Source: Williamwhitmania taraxaci
GTDB lineage: Bacteria > Bacteroidota > Bacteroidia > Bacteroidales > Williamwhitmaniaceae
Assembly: GCF_900096565.1 (NCBI RefSeq)
Contig: NZ_FMYP01000007.1
Coordinates: forward strand, 1 to 64,000
Reading direction: 5' to 3'
Length of the DNA stretch: 64,000 bases
Shown here: positions 54,643 to 64,000 of the stretch, piece after piece
Layout of the letters: each line of letters starts with the position of its first letter
Numbering within the stretch: position 1 is the stretch's first letter
Notes under the pieces: model-generated
Told to the model about the DNA's origin: nothing
What the model saw: only the letters and a program-made list of their open reading frames with translations
Database searches by the model: none
Translations under genes and position numbers: made by a program

Positions 54643-55023
54643 TTAGTCTACAATTTCGATCATCTTGAACGGAATCTTTATAATCGATTCGTAGTCCTCA
54701 CCGGCCTCAAGCATATCTTCGTCATCCTCCTCGTAGTACCAATTAACGACAACATCATTTTTACCCTTTTTAAGGGCTTCTAATTTCTTAAAAACATCAA
54801 GAATACACTTAGAAGAGGAGGTGTTGAAATACTCCAATTGAATGCTTACTACCGTTTTTTCCTTGGGAGACTTCGCATATTCATCCAACCAGTCAACAAT
54901 GGGTTTATAAAACTCAATGGAGTTTTCAGGTATCGAACGACCTTTAATCTCGATGCTTCCAGTTTCGGAGTTCAGAGAAATGGTTGGTGTTTTGGGAGTT
55001 CCCTCTATGTTTACTAATTCCAT
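54643..55023 (-). CDS. SiaC family (DUF1987) regulatory protein
   Basis: 126 residues. The start (IEGTPKTPTISLNSETGSIEIKGRS) and the LEYFNTSSSKCILDVF stretch are hallmarks of SiaC/DUF1987. The Thr in NTSSSK matches the residue that is phosphorylated by SiaB and dephosphorylated by SiaA in Pseudomonas. Thirteen bases after the siaB-like gene, so they form a pair. What it regulates in this organism is not known: no diguanylate cyclase is in the window. Confidence 0.87.
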   Translation of the reverse strand: MELVNIEGTPKTPTISLNSETGSIEIKGRSIPENSIEFYKPIVDWLDEYAKSPKEKTVVSIQLEYFNTSSSKCILDVFKKLEALKKGKNDVVVNWYYEEDDEDMLEAGEDYESIIKIPFKMIEIVD

Positions 55024-55036
55024 GGCCTATTGAATT

Positions 55037-55606
55037 TTATTTTTCTTCTTCTGGAATAACTACTGAAAATGTAAAAAAGCAAAAACTGCTGTCGTAGGGT
55101 TCAAAAGAGTAGATTAGTTTAGTGCCTGTTTTTCGTGCTATATCAATGAGACCTAAACCACCACCACCTTTGGATGAGAATTCCTGATTATTCAGAACAA
55201 ATTTATAAAAATCCTTTAACTCTTCCTTGGTAAGGGTATTAATCTTTTCTAATTTTTTGCGAAGACCATCCACCCGTTCATTGAGAATGAAATTCCCAGT
55301 GAAAACTTTAAATCCAGCGTCTAGTTTTGTAAGAACAAACAACCCATAACTGCCATTGTTATTGACTAGGCCTGTGGGTGAATCGACGTGATGGAAAAGA
55401 TTTTGTAGACTTTCAACTAATACGTTATAAACCTTCTTCCGAACGGCTCCGTGATCAATAAGATCATCCAGTTTTGCTTCTACGAGAAAGAGGGTGTTAT
55501 TTATAAAATCCGTAGTTATAGCACCCCTATAAGCAAATATAGGTTCTCCCTCCCGGTGGATCTCAGTAAAGTGTTTATCCAAGTCGAAAAAAATTGGGTG
55601 GCTCAC
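55037..55606 (-). CDS. SiaB family protein kinase
   Basis: 189 residues matching the SiaB family: an N-terminal FAYRGAITTDFINNTLFLVE region, VRKKVYNVLVESLQNLFHH for the ATP-lid-like helix and GGGGLGLIDIARKTGTKLIYSF with the Gly-rich loop, as in GHKL-type kinases. It should phosphorylate the SiaC protein encoded immediately downstream. A SpoIIE phosphatase that could act as the opposing SiaA partner is encoded at 8844-11090, far from here. Confidence 0.85.
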   Translation of the reverse strand: MSHPIFFDLDKHFTEIHREGEPIFAYRGAITTDFINNTLFLVEAKLDDLIDHGAVRKKVYNVLVESLQNLFHHVDSPTGLVNNNGSYGLFVLTKLDAGFKVFTGNFILNERVDGLRKKLEKINTLTKEELKDFYKFVLNNQEFSSKGGGGLGLIDIARKTGTKLIYSFEPYDSSFCFFTFSVVIPEEEK

Positions 55607-55722
55607 AGCTTGCTATAATAAAGAATTATTTTTCATCCACTCTTGTAAACAAATCTATGAAAAAAAAGAACACTTTTTATGTTTATTAAGAAAAATTGAA
55701 TATTCGTAGGCATTTTTTTATC

Positions 55723-55760
55723 AAAAACCCCGGTTCACTATTTGTGACCGGGGTTTTTTA
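55723..55760 (-). terminator. Rho-independent terminator after the DEAD-box helicase
   Basis: AAAAACCCCGGT ... ACCGGGGTTTTTT with an inner CAC/GTG extension: long stem, T-run on both strands. It lies 5-40 bases past the helicase stop on the minus strand. Confidence 0.9.
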
Positions 55761-55765
55761 TCTAT

Positions 55766-57532
55766 TTAGCTTCTTCTTCTTCTCGATTCGGGAGAGCCAC
55801 CTTCACGACTTCCGCCTTCTCTGCGGTAGCCACCTTCGCGACGTCCGCCTTCACGGCTTCCACCTTCACGACTCCCGCCGTCACGGCTTCCACCTTCTCT
55901 TCGGAAACCACCTTCGCGACGACCACCTCTGCTTCCACCACCAGCACTGCCGCCTTCTTTCTTACTGGCAATTTCAGCGATAGGTCTGCCTCCGCGTCCA
56001 TCCTTATTCAGAACAGCAAGAATTGCTTCAGCATCAGCAAAGGAAACCGTTACAAATGAGAAATTTTCAAGTACTTCAACTTCGTCAATCCGGGAATCGG
56101 TCAAAGATGTCTTCTCCTTGATCATATCTGTTAGTTTACCAGGAGCATATCCATCGCGCTTACCAAGAGCGATAAATACCCTTGCCTTGCCCTTACGATC
56201 TACGTTAAAACTGCGAATCTCAGGATAATTCTTCTCCGACAACTCGTTTTTGAAGGCCATTTTAAGCAACGAAGCCAACGTAACTTCGGGACTAGCAGAA
56301 GCCAACATGTCTTCAGCCATACCAAGGTAATCACCAAAGGTGCCGGTCTCAACAATCTGGCTTAATTCTCCCAAAATACGGGCCTTCTTCACAGCAACAA
56401 CATCCTTACCGTGGGGTAATTTCTCCTTACGGATAGTATTGCGAGTTACCTTCTGCAAAGTAACAAAACTCCTATACTCGTTGGATGAAATAAAAGTAAT
56501 TGCTGTTCCCTCTTTTCCTGCTCTACCGGTACGTCCTATACGGTGAACGTAGCTATCGGGATCCTGAGGCATGGAATAGTTAATAACGTGTGTTAGATCA
56601 TGGATATCAATACCACGAGCAGCCACATCGGTTGCCACAAGGATGTTGATTTGGTGGGTCTTAAATTTTTTTAAGATCTTTTCCCGCATAGTTTGAGAAA
56701 CCTCGCCATGGAGACCATCGGAGGCGTATCCATGCTCGTTTAACCGTGCTACTAGATCATCTACTGCAATACGAGTACGACAGAACACCAACCCATAAAA
56801 TTCGGGTTCAATATCGATAATACGGGTAAGCGCATCGAAGCGGTCACCTTCACTAACCTCAAAGTATATTTGATCGGTTAAATCGGCAGTCATCTGCTTA
56901 CGTTCGATCTCTAACCGCTGTGGGTTTTTCATGTACTTCTTGGAAAGGCGAGCAATCCTGTCGGGCATTGTAGCCGAGAAAAGGAAGGTACGTCTATCTT
57001 CAGGAGTTTTGGACATAATCTCCTCGATGTCGTCAACAAATCCCATGTTTAGCATCTCGTCGGCTTCATCGAGAACCAAATATTTCACGTTGTCCAGTTT
57101 CAAACTGCCACGAGAAAGGTGATCAAGAATTCGGCCCGGGGTGCCCACTACAATCTCAACCCCTTGGCGTAAACGACGAAGCTGCTCGCTCATGGATTGT
57201 CCTCCATAAACGGAAATAATTTGAAGACGATGATCGCCCTTAAACGAGAGCATCTCTTCAGTAACTTGAAGTGCTAGTTCGCGCGTTGGAACTAGGATAA
57301 TGGCCTGCACTGTTCCGATATTTTCCTCGATGAGGTCAATAATAGGTAATCCATAGGCAGCCGTTTTTCCGGTTCCGGTTTGAGCTAACCCAATAATATC
57401 GGATTGTGTGCCAACCAATACGGGAATGGCGAGCGCTTGAATAGGAGTAGCCTTTTCAAAACCTTTTTTTCTAATAACTTCTAATGTTCTCTCGGACAAG
57501 CCTAAAGAAGCGAAATCGTTGTTAATCTCCAT
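55766..57532 (-). CDS. DEAD-box RNA helicase with RNA-binding and Arg/Gly-rich tail
   Basis: 588 residues. All helicase motifs are present: AQTGTGKTAA, PTRELALQV, TPGRILDH, DEAD, SAT, and HRIGRTGRAGKEG. A DbpA-like RNA-binding domain (about 445-515, FVTVSFADAEAILAVLN) is followed by a ~75-residue tail of REGG, RRGG and GGSR repeats. DeaD/CsdA-type helicases of this build act in ribosome assembly and mRNA decay, often in the cold. The repeated tail is encoded by near-identical short DNA repeats. Confidence 0.95.
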   Translation of the reverse strand: MEINNDFASLGLSERTLEVIRKKGFEKATPIQALAIPVLVGTQSDIIGLAQTGTGKTAAYGLPIIDLIEENIGTVQAIILVPTRELALQVTEEMLSFKGDHRLQIISVYGGQSMSEQLRRLRQGVEIVVGTPGRILDHLSRGSLKLDNVKYLVLDEADEMLNMGFVDDIEEIMSKTPEDRRTFLFSATMPDRIARLSKKYMKNPQRLEIERKQMTADLTDQIYFEVSEGDRFDALTRIIDIEPEFYGLVFCRTRIAVDDLVARLNEHGYASDGLHGEVSQTMREKILKKFKTHQINILVATDVAARGIDIHDLTHVINYSMPQDPDSYVHRIGRTGRAGKEGTAITFISSNEYRSFVTLQKVTRNTIRKEKLPHGKDVVAVKKARILGELSQIVETGTFGDYLGMAEDMLASASPEVTLASLLKMAFKNELSEKNYPEIRSFNVDRKGKARVFIALGKRDGYAPGKLTDMIKEKTSLTDSRIDEVEVLENFSFVTVSFADAEAILAVLNKDGRGGRPIAEIASKKEGGSAGGGSRGGRREGGFRREGGSRDGGSREGGSREGGRREGGYRREGGSREGGSPESRRRRS

Positions 57533-57569
57533 TAATACTTAATTACTGTGTGTTTTAAAAAAATAATGC

Positions 57570-59168
57570 TTAGTAGTTCTTGCCGATCTGGACCTTGTAT
57601 TTCTTCCAATCGGCAATTACCTCAAGGGCCTTCGCATAGGTAGGATCGTTCTCCTTATTCACTATTTGAAAATACTCTGAGGTGGTAAAAAGCTGCTGAG
57701 CGATTAGTCCCTTTACAATAACTTTGATCACACTCCCCGATCTTGCCAGGTCGTCATCAGTCCATGTGATACTGTTATCCTTTGCCATCTGCTGCAAACC
57801 GGACATTACCTCTCCGTCAACTGAGAAGCCTTTCTCAAACGCCTGAAAGTTGGGGTTCTTAGCCGCCAGCGATTTTCTGTTCTTATCCACGTAGGAAATT
57901 ACAAATTGGTTGAATATCCCTTTTCTAATAAGTTTACCGTAAAAATCGGTGTAGAAAGTCGTATCAACCGGAACAAAAATATCGGGCATTATTCCACCAC
58001 CACCATAAACAGCTCTCTTTTTTTCCAAGGTTAAAAATTTAAGAGAATCAGGAAACTGAATGCTGTCGGCAGTGTTAAGCTCGCCATCCGTAAAACGTTT
58101 GTAGAAATCTTGGTAGTATTTCTCAATATTACCATTCTTATATGGGCGTTGTATTACCCTGCCCGTAGGGGTATGATATCGTGCTACTGTAATTCGAACA
58201 AGTGATCCATCAGGAAGTGGTATCTGGTTTTGCACCAACCCTTTTCCAAAAGAGCGGCGACCAACGATAATTCCTCTATCCCAATCTTGAATGGCACCGG
58301 CGGTGATCTCACTGGCCGAAGCAGATCCTTCGTCAATGAGGACAACGAGTGCTCCCTTTTCAAAATTTCCGAGGCTTGTACTTGGGTAGTCGTAACGAGG
58401 AGCACTATTTCCCTCGGTATACAACAGTAATTTCCCCTCAGGTAAAAACTGATCACATAACGCAATGGCGGTATTCAAGTAGCCACCACCGTTTCCACGA
58501 AGGTCGAGAATTAGCCCTTTAGGTGCGTTTGGTCCTAACTTCTTCCAAGCATCAAGAAACTCGTCTACAGTATTTAATGCGAATCGGCTAACCTTTATAT
58601 AAGCAACTCCAGGAGCAGCCATATAAGCAGCGTCGATGCTAAAAATTGGAATTTTATCGCGAACGATGGTAAACTCCAATATCTCATGGACACCAGAACG
58701 ACCCACTGTAAGTGCAACTTTCGTTCCTTTTGGTCCCCGAAGCATCTTAAATACTTCATTATTCTTAAGTCCAATTCCGGCAATATTCTTGCCATCAACC
58801 TTAAGTATTCTGTCACCGGCAACCAGTCCAACTCTTTCGGATGGTCCTCCGGGAACCGGATTTACGATAATAAGCGTATCTTGAAAAATATTAAACTCAA
58901 TTCCAATACCGTCAAAGTTACCCTCAAGTGGTTCGTTCATCGCGGCAACTTCATCCTTTGAGATGTAAGCGCTATGCGGATCGAGTTGGGCCAAGATGTC
59001 AACAATAGCCTTTTCAACCAATTCCGATTCGTTTACCGGCTCTACGTATGTTCCCGACAATACTCGTAAAAACCGGCTAAACTTAAACACCTGATCGTTT
59101 ACACCTTGAGCCTTTCCACTACTGGCAATGCAAATAGAAAGAATAAGAAGAATAGCAATTTTTTTCAT
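57570..59168 (-). CDS. C-terminal processing (S41) peptidase
   Basis: 532 residues from Met at 59168 (the frame opens four codons earlier). Signal peptide to ~21 (IASSGKAQ). A PDZ domain (~75-150, GGPSERVGLVAGDRILKVDG) precedes the protease core with Ser in EGSASASEITAGA, and Lys in RSFGKGLVQ. It is a periplasmic tail-specific protease, of the CtpA/Prc type. Transcribed with guaA upstream on the same strand at a ~137-base gap. Confidence 0.93.
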   Translation of the reverse strand: MKKIAILLILSICIASSGKAQGVNDQVFKFSRFLRVLSGTYVEPVNESELVEKAIVDILAQLDPHSAYISKDEVAAMNEPLEGNFDGIGIEFNIFQDTLIIVNPVPGGPSERVGLVAGDRILKVDGKNIAGIGLKNNEVFKMLRGPKGTKVALTVGRSGVHEILEFTIVRDKIPIFSIDAAYMAAPGVAYIKVSRFALNTVDEFLDAWKKLGPNAPKGLILDLRGNGGGYLNTAIALCDQFLPEGKLLLYTEGNSAPRYDYPSTSLGNFEKGALVVLIDEGSASASEITAGAIQDWDRGIIVGRRSFGKGLVQNQIPLPDGSLVRITVARYHTPTGRVIQRPYKNGNIEKYYQDFYKRFTDGELNTADSIQFPDSLKFLTLEKKRAVYGGGGIMPDIFVPVDTTFYTDFYGKLIRKGIFNQFVISYVDKNRKSLAAKNPNFQAFEKGFSVDGEVMSGLQQMAKDNSITWTDDDLARSGSVIKVIVKGLIAQQLFTTSEYFQIVNKENDPTYAKALEVIADWKKYKVQIGKNY

Positions 59169-59305
59169 TGAGTATATCATCGATAATCGTATTCGTAGTA
59201 TAACAATTTATGACCTCGCAAGTTACGCTCTTTTAGCGTTGCTTGTATGTGTAAAAGCTAAAATTAACGGAAAATCATTCCATCATGTGGCAATAATCCA
59301 AGGAA

Positions 59306-60838
59306 TTACTCCCATTCTATTGTAGCTGGTGGCTTAGAGCTGATGTCATAAACAACACGATTAATCCCCTTTACCTTGTTGATAATCTCGTTGGAGAGTT
59401 TTGCCAGAAACTCGTAAGGAAAATGATACCAATCGGCTGTCATTCCGTCGGTTGAAACAACCGCTCTTAGTGCAACTACATTTTCGTATGTTCTTTCATC
59501 GCCCATCACACCGACTGAACGAATGGGTAGTAAAATGACTCCAGCCTGCCATATTTTCTCATAAAGACCCTCTTTTCGGAGCATTTGAGTAAAGATGTAA
59601 TCGGCATCCTGTAGTAGGGTTACCTTCTCTTCGGTAACATCCCCAAGGATTCGTATACCCAAACCCGGACCTGGAAATGGATGACGACTCAACAGATGAT
59701 CACCAATGCCAAGAGCACGGCCAACTCGCCTTACCTCATCCTTAAAGAGCAAACGCAGAGGCTCCACTACTTTAAGTTTCATGGTATCGGGAAGTCCTCC
59801 AACATTGTGGTGCGATTTAATAGTCATCGATGGACCGTTTACCGATATCGATTCAATAACATCGGGATAAATAGTTCCCTGAGCCAACCAATTAACACCC
59901 TGTATTTTATGCGATTCTTGATCGAAAATATCAATAAAGGTTTTACCTATAGCTTTACGTTTAGCCTCAGGATCTTCGATGGACTTAAGGGCTGTATAGA
60001 ACTGCTGCTTGGCATCAACACCAATTACATTGAGGCCCATACCCTTGTAGCTCTCCAATACATCAACAAACTCATTCTTTCGCAGTAGCCCATTATCTAC
60101 AAAGATACAGGTAAGTTGGCTTCCAATGGCTTTATGCAACAATACTGCTGCAACGGAACTATCAACGCCGCCGGATAAACCAAGCACGACCTTGTCCTTG
60201 CCTACCTTTTGGCGCAACTCGGAAACCGTGGTTTCGATAAACGAGTCGGGAGTCCAATCCTGCTTACAGTCGCATATATCAACAATAAAGTTCTTTAGCA
60301 TGATTGCCCCCTCAGTGGTATGGTAAACCTCTGGGTGAAACTGAATTCCATAAGTATTACGACCTTCAATTACATAGGCGCCAACGGCAACATCATCGGT
60401 TCCTGCAAGGAGTTTGAATCCATTTGGAACCTTCGAAATGGTATCACCATGCGACATCCAAACCTGTGATTTAAGGCTTACCCCACGAAACAGAGGACTT
60501 GTAGGATCGGTTACAGTAAGCATTGCCCTCCCATATTCGCGGGAAATAGATGGTACAACTTCCCCCCCATTGGACTGAGCCAAGAGTTGTGCGCCGTAAC
60601 ATACCCCAAGTATAGGTAAACCTGTATTATGATATCCCTGAAGATCGGGCATTGGTGCGTTCTCATCCCTTACCGAAAAAGGACTACCCGATAGTATAAT
60701 GCCTTTCAATGAGTCATCTGGAACAAAAGAATGGGTAAAGGGAACAATTTCGCAATAAACGTTTAACTCACGCACCCTACGGGCAATCAGCTGGGTGTAT
60801 TGCGATCCGAAATCCAGTATAAGTATTTTCTCTTGCAT
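59306..60838 (-). CDS. guaA: GMP synthase (glutamine-hydrolysing)
   Basis: 510 residues. The amidotransferase domain has GVCYGAQ with the nucleophile Cys and FHPEVYHT with the His; the ATP pyrophosphatase domain has [19 protein letters not shown]; the C-terminal dimerisation domain ends in [13 protein letters not shown], the family end. It amidates XMP to GMP. Confidence 0.98.
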   Translation of the reverse strand: MQEKILILDFGSQYTQLIARRVRELNVYCEIVPFTHSFVPDDSLKGIILSGSPFSVRDENAPMPDLQGYHNTGLPILGVCYGAQLLAQSNGGEVVPSISREYGRAMLTVTDPTSPLFRGVSLKSQVWMSHGDTISKVPNGFKLLAGTDDVAVGAYVIEGRNTYGIQFHPEVYHTTEGAIMLKNFIVDICDCKQDWTPDSFIETTVSELRQKVGKDKVVLGLSGGVDSSVAAVLLHKAIGSQLTCIFVDNGLLRKNEFVDVLESYKGMGLNVIGVDAKQQFYTALKSIEDPEAKRKAIGKTFIDIFDQESHKIQGVNWLAQGTIYPDVIESISVNGPSMTIKSHHNVGGLPDTMKLKVVEPLRLLFKDEVRRVGRALGIGDHLLSRHPFPGPGLGIRILGDVTEEKVTLLQDADYIFTQMLRKEGLYEKIWQAGVILLPIRSVGVMGDERTYENVVALRAVVSTDGMTADWYHFPYEFLAKLSNEIINKVKGINRVVYDISSKPPATIEWE

Positions 60839-60895
60839 AGTTCCAAATTTTTTTGTGCAAAAATAAGCAAAATCAATGAATTGGCCAGTAAAACC

Positions 60896-61825
60896 TTATA
60901 GGCGATTACCCATTGGAAGGTCAAATATATCCCCCTCCTTAACTGCAATCACCGGTTCAAACACCGCGCTTGCCTCGCTGAGGTGGATAGAACAATCTTT
61001 ATATCGAGACGAAAAATGGCCCAATAGTAACTTTTTTGCCCCAGCTAACTTGGCTATTTGAGCCGCTTGTGCTGCTGTAGAATGGCCAGTTTTTTTTGCC
61101 AGACCAGCCAACTCTTCCGTAAAGGTAGCCTCGTGATATAACAAGTCTACACCTTCAACCCACTTCGCAATGGAAGGATTGAATGCCGTATCGGAGCAGA
61201 ATGCATATGACCGAGGAAAATATGGCTTGTATGTTAACGCGGAATTTCTAATTAAGGTTCCATCTTCGGTAAGATAATCCTCTCCATTCTTAATTCGGGT
61301 AATCCAACTCAATGGAATTCCGAACTGGCTAATGAATTCTTTGTGGATATTCAAACTAGGCTCTCGCTCACGAAACAAAAAGCCACAGGTGGGAATTCGA
61401 TGATCAAGGGGGATAGAATAGACTTCAACCCCTTTGTCAGAGTAAATTTGCTGAAATTTCCGGGTATCAATAGAGTGAACGATGATTTTATACCCAAGAT
61501 CTGTGCCAAAGAAGGATAAGTGGCTCTGAAGAATCTCTTCCAACTGAAAGTAGGAATAAATATGCAGGTCTTCCTTTCTACCGAGTAGGTCGAGAGTTGA
61601 AATCAATCCGAAAAGACCAAAAACGTGATCGCCATGTAAATGAGAGATGAATATATGGTTGATAGACGCGATACTAATTCCCATGCGACGAAGTTGCATT
61701 TGGGTGCCCTCGCCACAATCAACCAAAAAAAACCGCTCATGTATATTGAGCACATGAGCGGTTGGAAATCTTGAAGAGGTGGGGAGTGCTGAGCTCGTTC
61801 CGAGTATTGTTAACGAAAACTTCAC
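60896..61825 (-). CDS. rnz: Ribonuclease Z
   Basis: 309 residues with the metal motif HLHGDHVFGL near residue 60 and later His/Asp residues in HEATF and GHFSSRYKD. The beta-lactamase fold, GTSSALPTSSRFPTA start and length fit tRNase Z, which trims tRNA 3' ends. The start codon is GTG and it shares a base with the stop of the STAS gene (TAGTG), so the two are translationally coupled. Confidence 0.93.
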   Translation of the reverse strand: MKFSLTILGTSSALPTSSRFPTAHVLNIHERFFLVDCGEGTQMQLRRMGISIASINHIFISHLHGDHVFGLFGLISTLDLLGRKEDLHIYSYFQLEEILQSHLSFFGTDLGYKIIVHSIDTRKFQQIYSDKGVEVYSIPLDHRIPTCGFLFREREPSLNIHKEFISQFGIPLSWITRIKNGEDYLTEDGTLIRNSALTYKPYFPRSYAFCSDTAFNPSIAKWVEGVDLLYHEATFTEELAGLAKKTGHSTAAQAAQIAKLAGAKKLLLGHFSSRYKDCSIHLSEASAVFEPVIAVKEGDIFDLPMGNRL

Positions 61826-62184
61826 TACTTTTTATCGTTCTCCGCTTTATTAACAATTTCAGCAGCTTCTTCTCTCGAATATGCAATATTTAAAACCGTA
61901 TCGAGTTGAGAGATTGTGATTAATCTCTCAACTGCGTCGGTTAAACCTGTTAGTACAAAAGTACCGTTAGCATTTTTGCAAAGACGATTGGCAACAAGTA
62001 TAGCGCTAAGTCCGGATGAATCGCAATATCTGCAATTCCGCATATCCAGAACGATATTTTTCTCACCGTTTCCAGAAATGAGAACCAACTCGGATTTTAA
62101 GCTAGGCGCAACATTCGTGTCTAACTTTTCTTCGAGCACTTCAATAACAGTGTGATTCTCCAGTTTATCTATCTTGAAATCCAT
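61825..62184 (-). CDS. STAS domain protein (anti-sigma-factor antagonist type)
   Basis: 119 residues from the Met at 62184, which fits the family start (MDFKIDKLENHTVIEVLEEKLDTN). The switch-site stretch is NCRYCDSSGLSAILVANRLC, where the Ser after Asp is the usual phosphorylation site. These proteins are controlled by partner kinases and SpoIIE-type phosphatases; no kinase is adjacent. Coupled by one base to the RNase Z gene. Confidence 0.88.
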   Translation of the reverse strand: MDFKIDKLENHTVIEVLEEKLDTNVAPSLKSELVLISGNGEKNIVLDMRNCRYCDSSGLSAILVANRLCKNANGTFVLTGLTDAVERLITISQLDTVLNIAYSREEAAEIVNKAENDKK

Positions 62185-62223
62185 TGTAAATAGGGATTTT
62201 GTTATACTTATTACCAATAGAAT

Positions 62224-64000
62224 TTACTCATTGGAGTTCTTCTGAGCTTCTTCGTCAGAACTCTTCTGTGCTTCTTTGTTTTCCAACTGTTCCTTCAAAG
62301 CAGCTAGTTCTGAAATATCGCCAAGAGTGGTTTTTTCCATGCTTGTCTTCAATTTCTTAACTGCCTTTTGGGTGTTATCAGTTTCTTTAGCCTTAACCTT
62401 CTTCTCAGTTTTCTCTTCTACCTTCTTGGTATCTTCGAAAATACGGCTGTGTGAAAGGATAATTCTCTTGGAAGCCTTGTTGAACTCAATTACCTTAAAT
62501 TGAAGTTTCTCATCAATTTTAGCGGTGGTTCCGTCCTCTTTAACAAGGTGCTTTGGAGTAACAAAACCTTCAACACCATAAGCAAGCGCCACAACAGCAC
62601 CCTTATCCATCGACTCAATGATGGTACCTTCGTGAACTGAATCAACGGTGAATACAGTTTCGAAAACATCCCAAGGGTTTTCCTCAAGTTGTTTGTGGCC
62701 TAGGCTCAAGCGGCGGTTTTCCTTGTCGATTTCGAGAACAACAACCTCGATATCAGCAACAATTTGAGTAAACTCAGATGGGTGCTTAATCTTCTTGGTC
62801 CAAGAAAGATCAGAGATGTGAATAAGACCGTCAACACCTTCTTCGATTTCGGCAAACACACCAAAGTTGGTAAAGTTGCGAACCTTAGCATTGTGGCGAG
62901 ATCCTACAGGATATTTTGCTTCGATGTTCTCCCATGGATCAGCCTTCAATTGCTTAATACCGAGAGACATCTTACGATCTTGACGATCAAGGGTAAGGAT
63001 AGTTGCTTCAACTGAATCACCAACCTTTAGGAACTCCTGAGCGCTGCGTAGGTGCTGGCTCCAAGACATTTCCGAAACGTGAATTAGACCTTCAACGCCA
63101 GTTGCAATTTCAACAAATGCGCCATAATCGGCCATAACCATAACCTTACCAGTTACCTTGTCACCAACCTTAAGGTCGGCATCAAGAGCATCCCATGGAT
63201 GCGGGGTAAGTTGTTTTAGACCAAGAGCGATACGCTTCTTAGCATCATCAAAGTCGAGAATAACAACGTTTAACTTCTGATCGAGCTGAACGATTTCTTC
63301 AGGATGATTTACGCGACCCCATGAAAGGTCGGTAATGTGGATAAGACCGTCTACGCCACCAAGGTCAATAAATACACCGTAGGAGGTGATATTCTTAACG
63401 GTTCCTTCAAGAACCTGACCTTTTTCAAGTTTAGCAATAATGTCTTTTTTCTGTTGCTCGAGTTCAGCCTCAATAAGAGCCTTGTGCGAAACAACAACAT
63501 TCTTGAACTCTTGGTTGATTTTAACAACCTTGAATTCCATGGTCTTACCAACAAATACATCGTAGTCGCGGATAGGCTTAACATCGATTTGTGATCCTGG
63601 AAGGAAGGCCTCAATACCAAACACATCCACAATCATACCACCCTTAGTGCGGCATTTGATGTAACCCTTAATAACTTCGTCTTTATCAAGAGCGGAGTTA
63701 ACACGATCCCATGAACGCAATGCACGGGCCTTCTTGTGAGATAGAACTAGTTGACCCTTCTTGTCCTCTTGGCTCTCAACGTAAACTTCTACCTTGTCAC
63801 CTACCTTTAGTTCAGGATCGTAACGGAATTCATTTAGGGAGACAACTCCTTCAGACTTGTAACCAATGTTGACTACAACTTCCCTTTTGTTCATGGCAAT
63901 AACTGTGCCATCTACAACTTCGTTTTCAGCAACGGAAGATAGGGTTTCGTCATACATGCCGAGATACTTAGCCTTATCATCGCTAGAGTATAACTCGTCT
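62224..64000 (-). CDS. rpsA: 30S ribosomal protein S1 (runs off right edge)
   Basis: 592 codons are visible. Repeated S1 RNA-binding domains (about six) each carry the G-x-V motif (for example KVTGKVMVMADYGAFVEI and GRVNHPEE). An ATG at 63957 exists, but the same frame continues to the window edge reading DELYSSDDKAKYLG ahead of it, which matches the acidic N-terminal leader of Bacteroidota S1, so the true start is beyond 64000. The C-terminal tail is Lys/Glu-rich. Confidence 0.96.
   Translation of the reverse strand, partial: DELYSSDDKAKYLGMYDETLSSVAENEVVDGTVIAMNKREVVVNIGYKSEGVVSLNEFRYDPELKVGDKVEVYVESQEDKKGQLVLSHKKARALRSWDRVNSALDKDEVIKGYIKCRTKGGMIVDVFGIEAFLPGSQIDVKPIRDYDVFVGKTMEFKVVKINQEFKNVVVSHKALIEAELEQQKKDIIAKLEKGQVLEGTVKNITSYGVFIDLGGVDGLIHITDLSWGRVNHPEEIVQLDQKLNVVILDFDDAKKRIALGLKQLTPHPWDALDADLKVGDKVTGKVMVMADYGAFVEIATGVEGLIHVSEMSWSQHLRSAQEFLKVGDSVEATILTLDRQDRKMSLGIKQLKADPWENIEAKYPVGSRHNAKVRNFTNFGVFAEIEEGVDGLIHISDLSWTKKIKHPSEFTQIVADIEVVVLEIDKENRRLSLGHKQLEENPWDVFETVFTVDSVHEGTIIESMDKGAVVALAYGVEGFVTPKHLVKEDGTTAKIDEKLQFKVIEFNKASKRIILSHSRIFEDTKKVEEKTEKKVKAKETDNTQKAVKKLKTSMEKTTLGDISELAALKEQLENKEAQKSSDEEAQKNSNE

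Noticed and set aside
1-64000. tRNA or rRNA genes
   Set aside because: No cloverleaf-like segment with the usual GGTTCGA arm, and no rRNA signature, was seen by eye; a covariance search would be decisive.

Overview
The window reads as one chromosomal stretch of a member of the Bacteroidota, probably Bacteroidales or a close relative. Pointers are the gene content (PdxB, a CcsB/CcsA fusion, SiaB/SiaC, a DPP-IV type S9 peptidase, a deoxyhypusine-synthase-like enzyme, an AmgK-RapZ fusion) and several TAnnTTTG promoter boxes of the Bacteroidetes type. No tRNA, rRNA or replication origin was recognised. Three genes are incomplete or suspect: an IS1595-type transposase cut by the left edge, the ABC permease next to it, whose 3' end may have been cut by that insertion, and ribosomal protein S1, cut by the right edge.

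Layout. 1-3.9 kb: transposase fragment, ABC permease/peptidase-like fusion and its ATPase. 4.0-7.0 kb: sugar-nucleotide module (nucleotidyltransferase, 45-residue Cys protein, AmgK-like kinase fused to a RapZ C-terminal domain) and a DUF554 membrane protein. 7.2-13.9 kb: an unknown gene, pdxB, a TPR/SpoIIE phosphatase, nhaA and a membrane phosphoesterase. 14.0-25.1 kb: nine tightly packed minus-strand genes that join leucine catabolism (acyl-CoA dehydrogenase, both methylcrotonyl-CoA carboxylase subunits, methylglutaconyl-CoA hydratase) to the mevalonate pathway (HMG-CoA reductase, two GHMP kinases, mevalonate-PP decarboxylase, type II IPP isomerase). HMG-CoA synthase and HMG-CoA lyase are both absent, so the simplest reading is a leucine-to-isoprenoid route; this is the main finding. 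25.2-29.8 kb: TrkH with a HAMP receptor lacking an output domain, then an ECF sigma / anti-sigma / two CpxP-like protein operon with two matching ECF-type promoters. 30-41.4 kb: housekeeping and accessory enzymes, including the deoxyhypusine-synthase-like protein, an iron alcohol dehydrogenase, CcsBA, aminopeptidase P, a DUF4395 protein, a Cys-cluster protein and an SDR protein.

41.4-46.0 kb is an accessory island. It holds AT-rich small genes (one SMI1/KNR4 protein, one 63-residue membrane protein, one unknown), each bounded by short inverted ends that differ between units but stay complementary within a unit. Near-identical separators of terminator, promoter and hairpin lie between them. 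In the middle is a block of 42-bp palindromic repeats followed by a DUF6261-like gene. The arrangement recalls integron cassettes without an integrase. 46-64 kb returns to core genes: a MATE exporter, an S9 peptidase, a lipoprotein/periplasmic protein/ABCG-transporter operon, SiaC-SiaB, a DEAD-box helicase, an S41 protease, GuaA, RNase Z, a STAS protein and S1.
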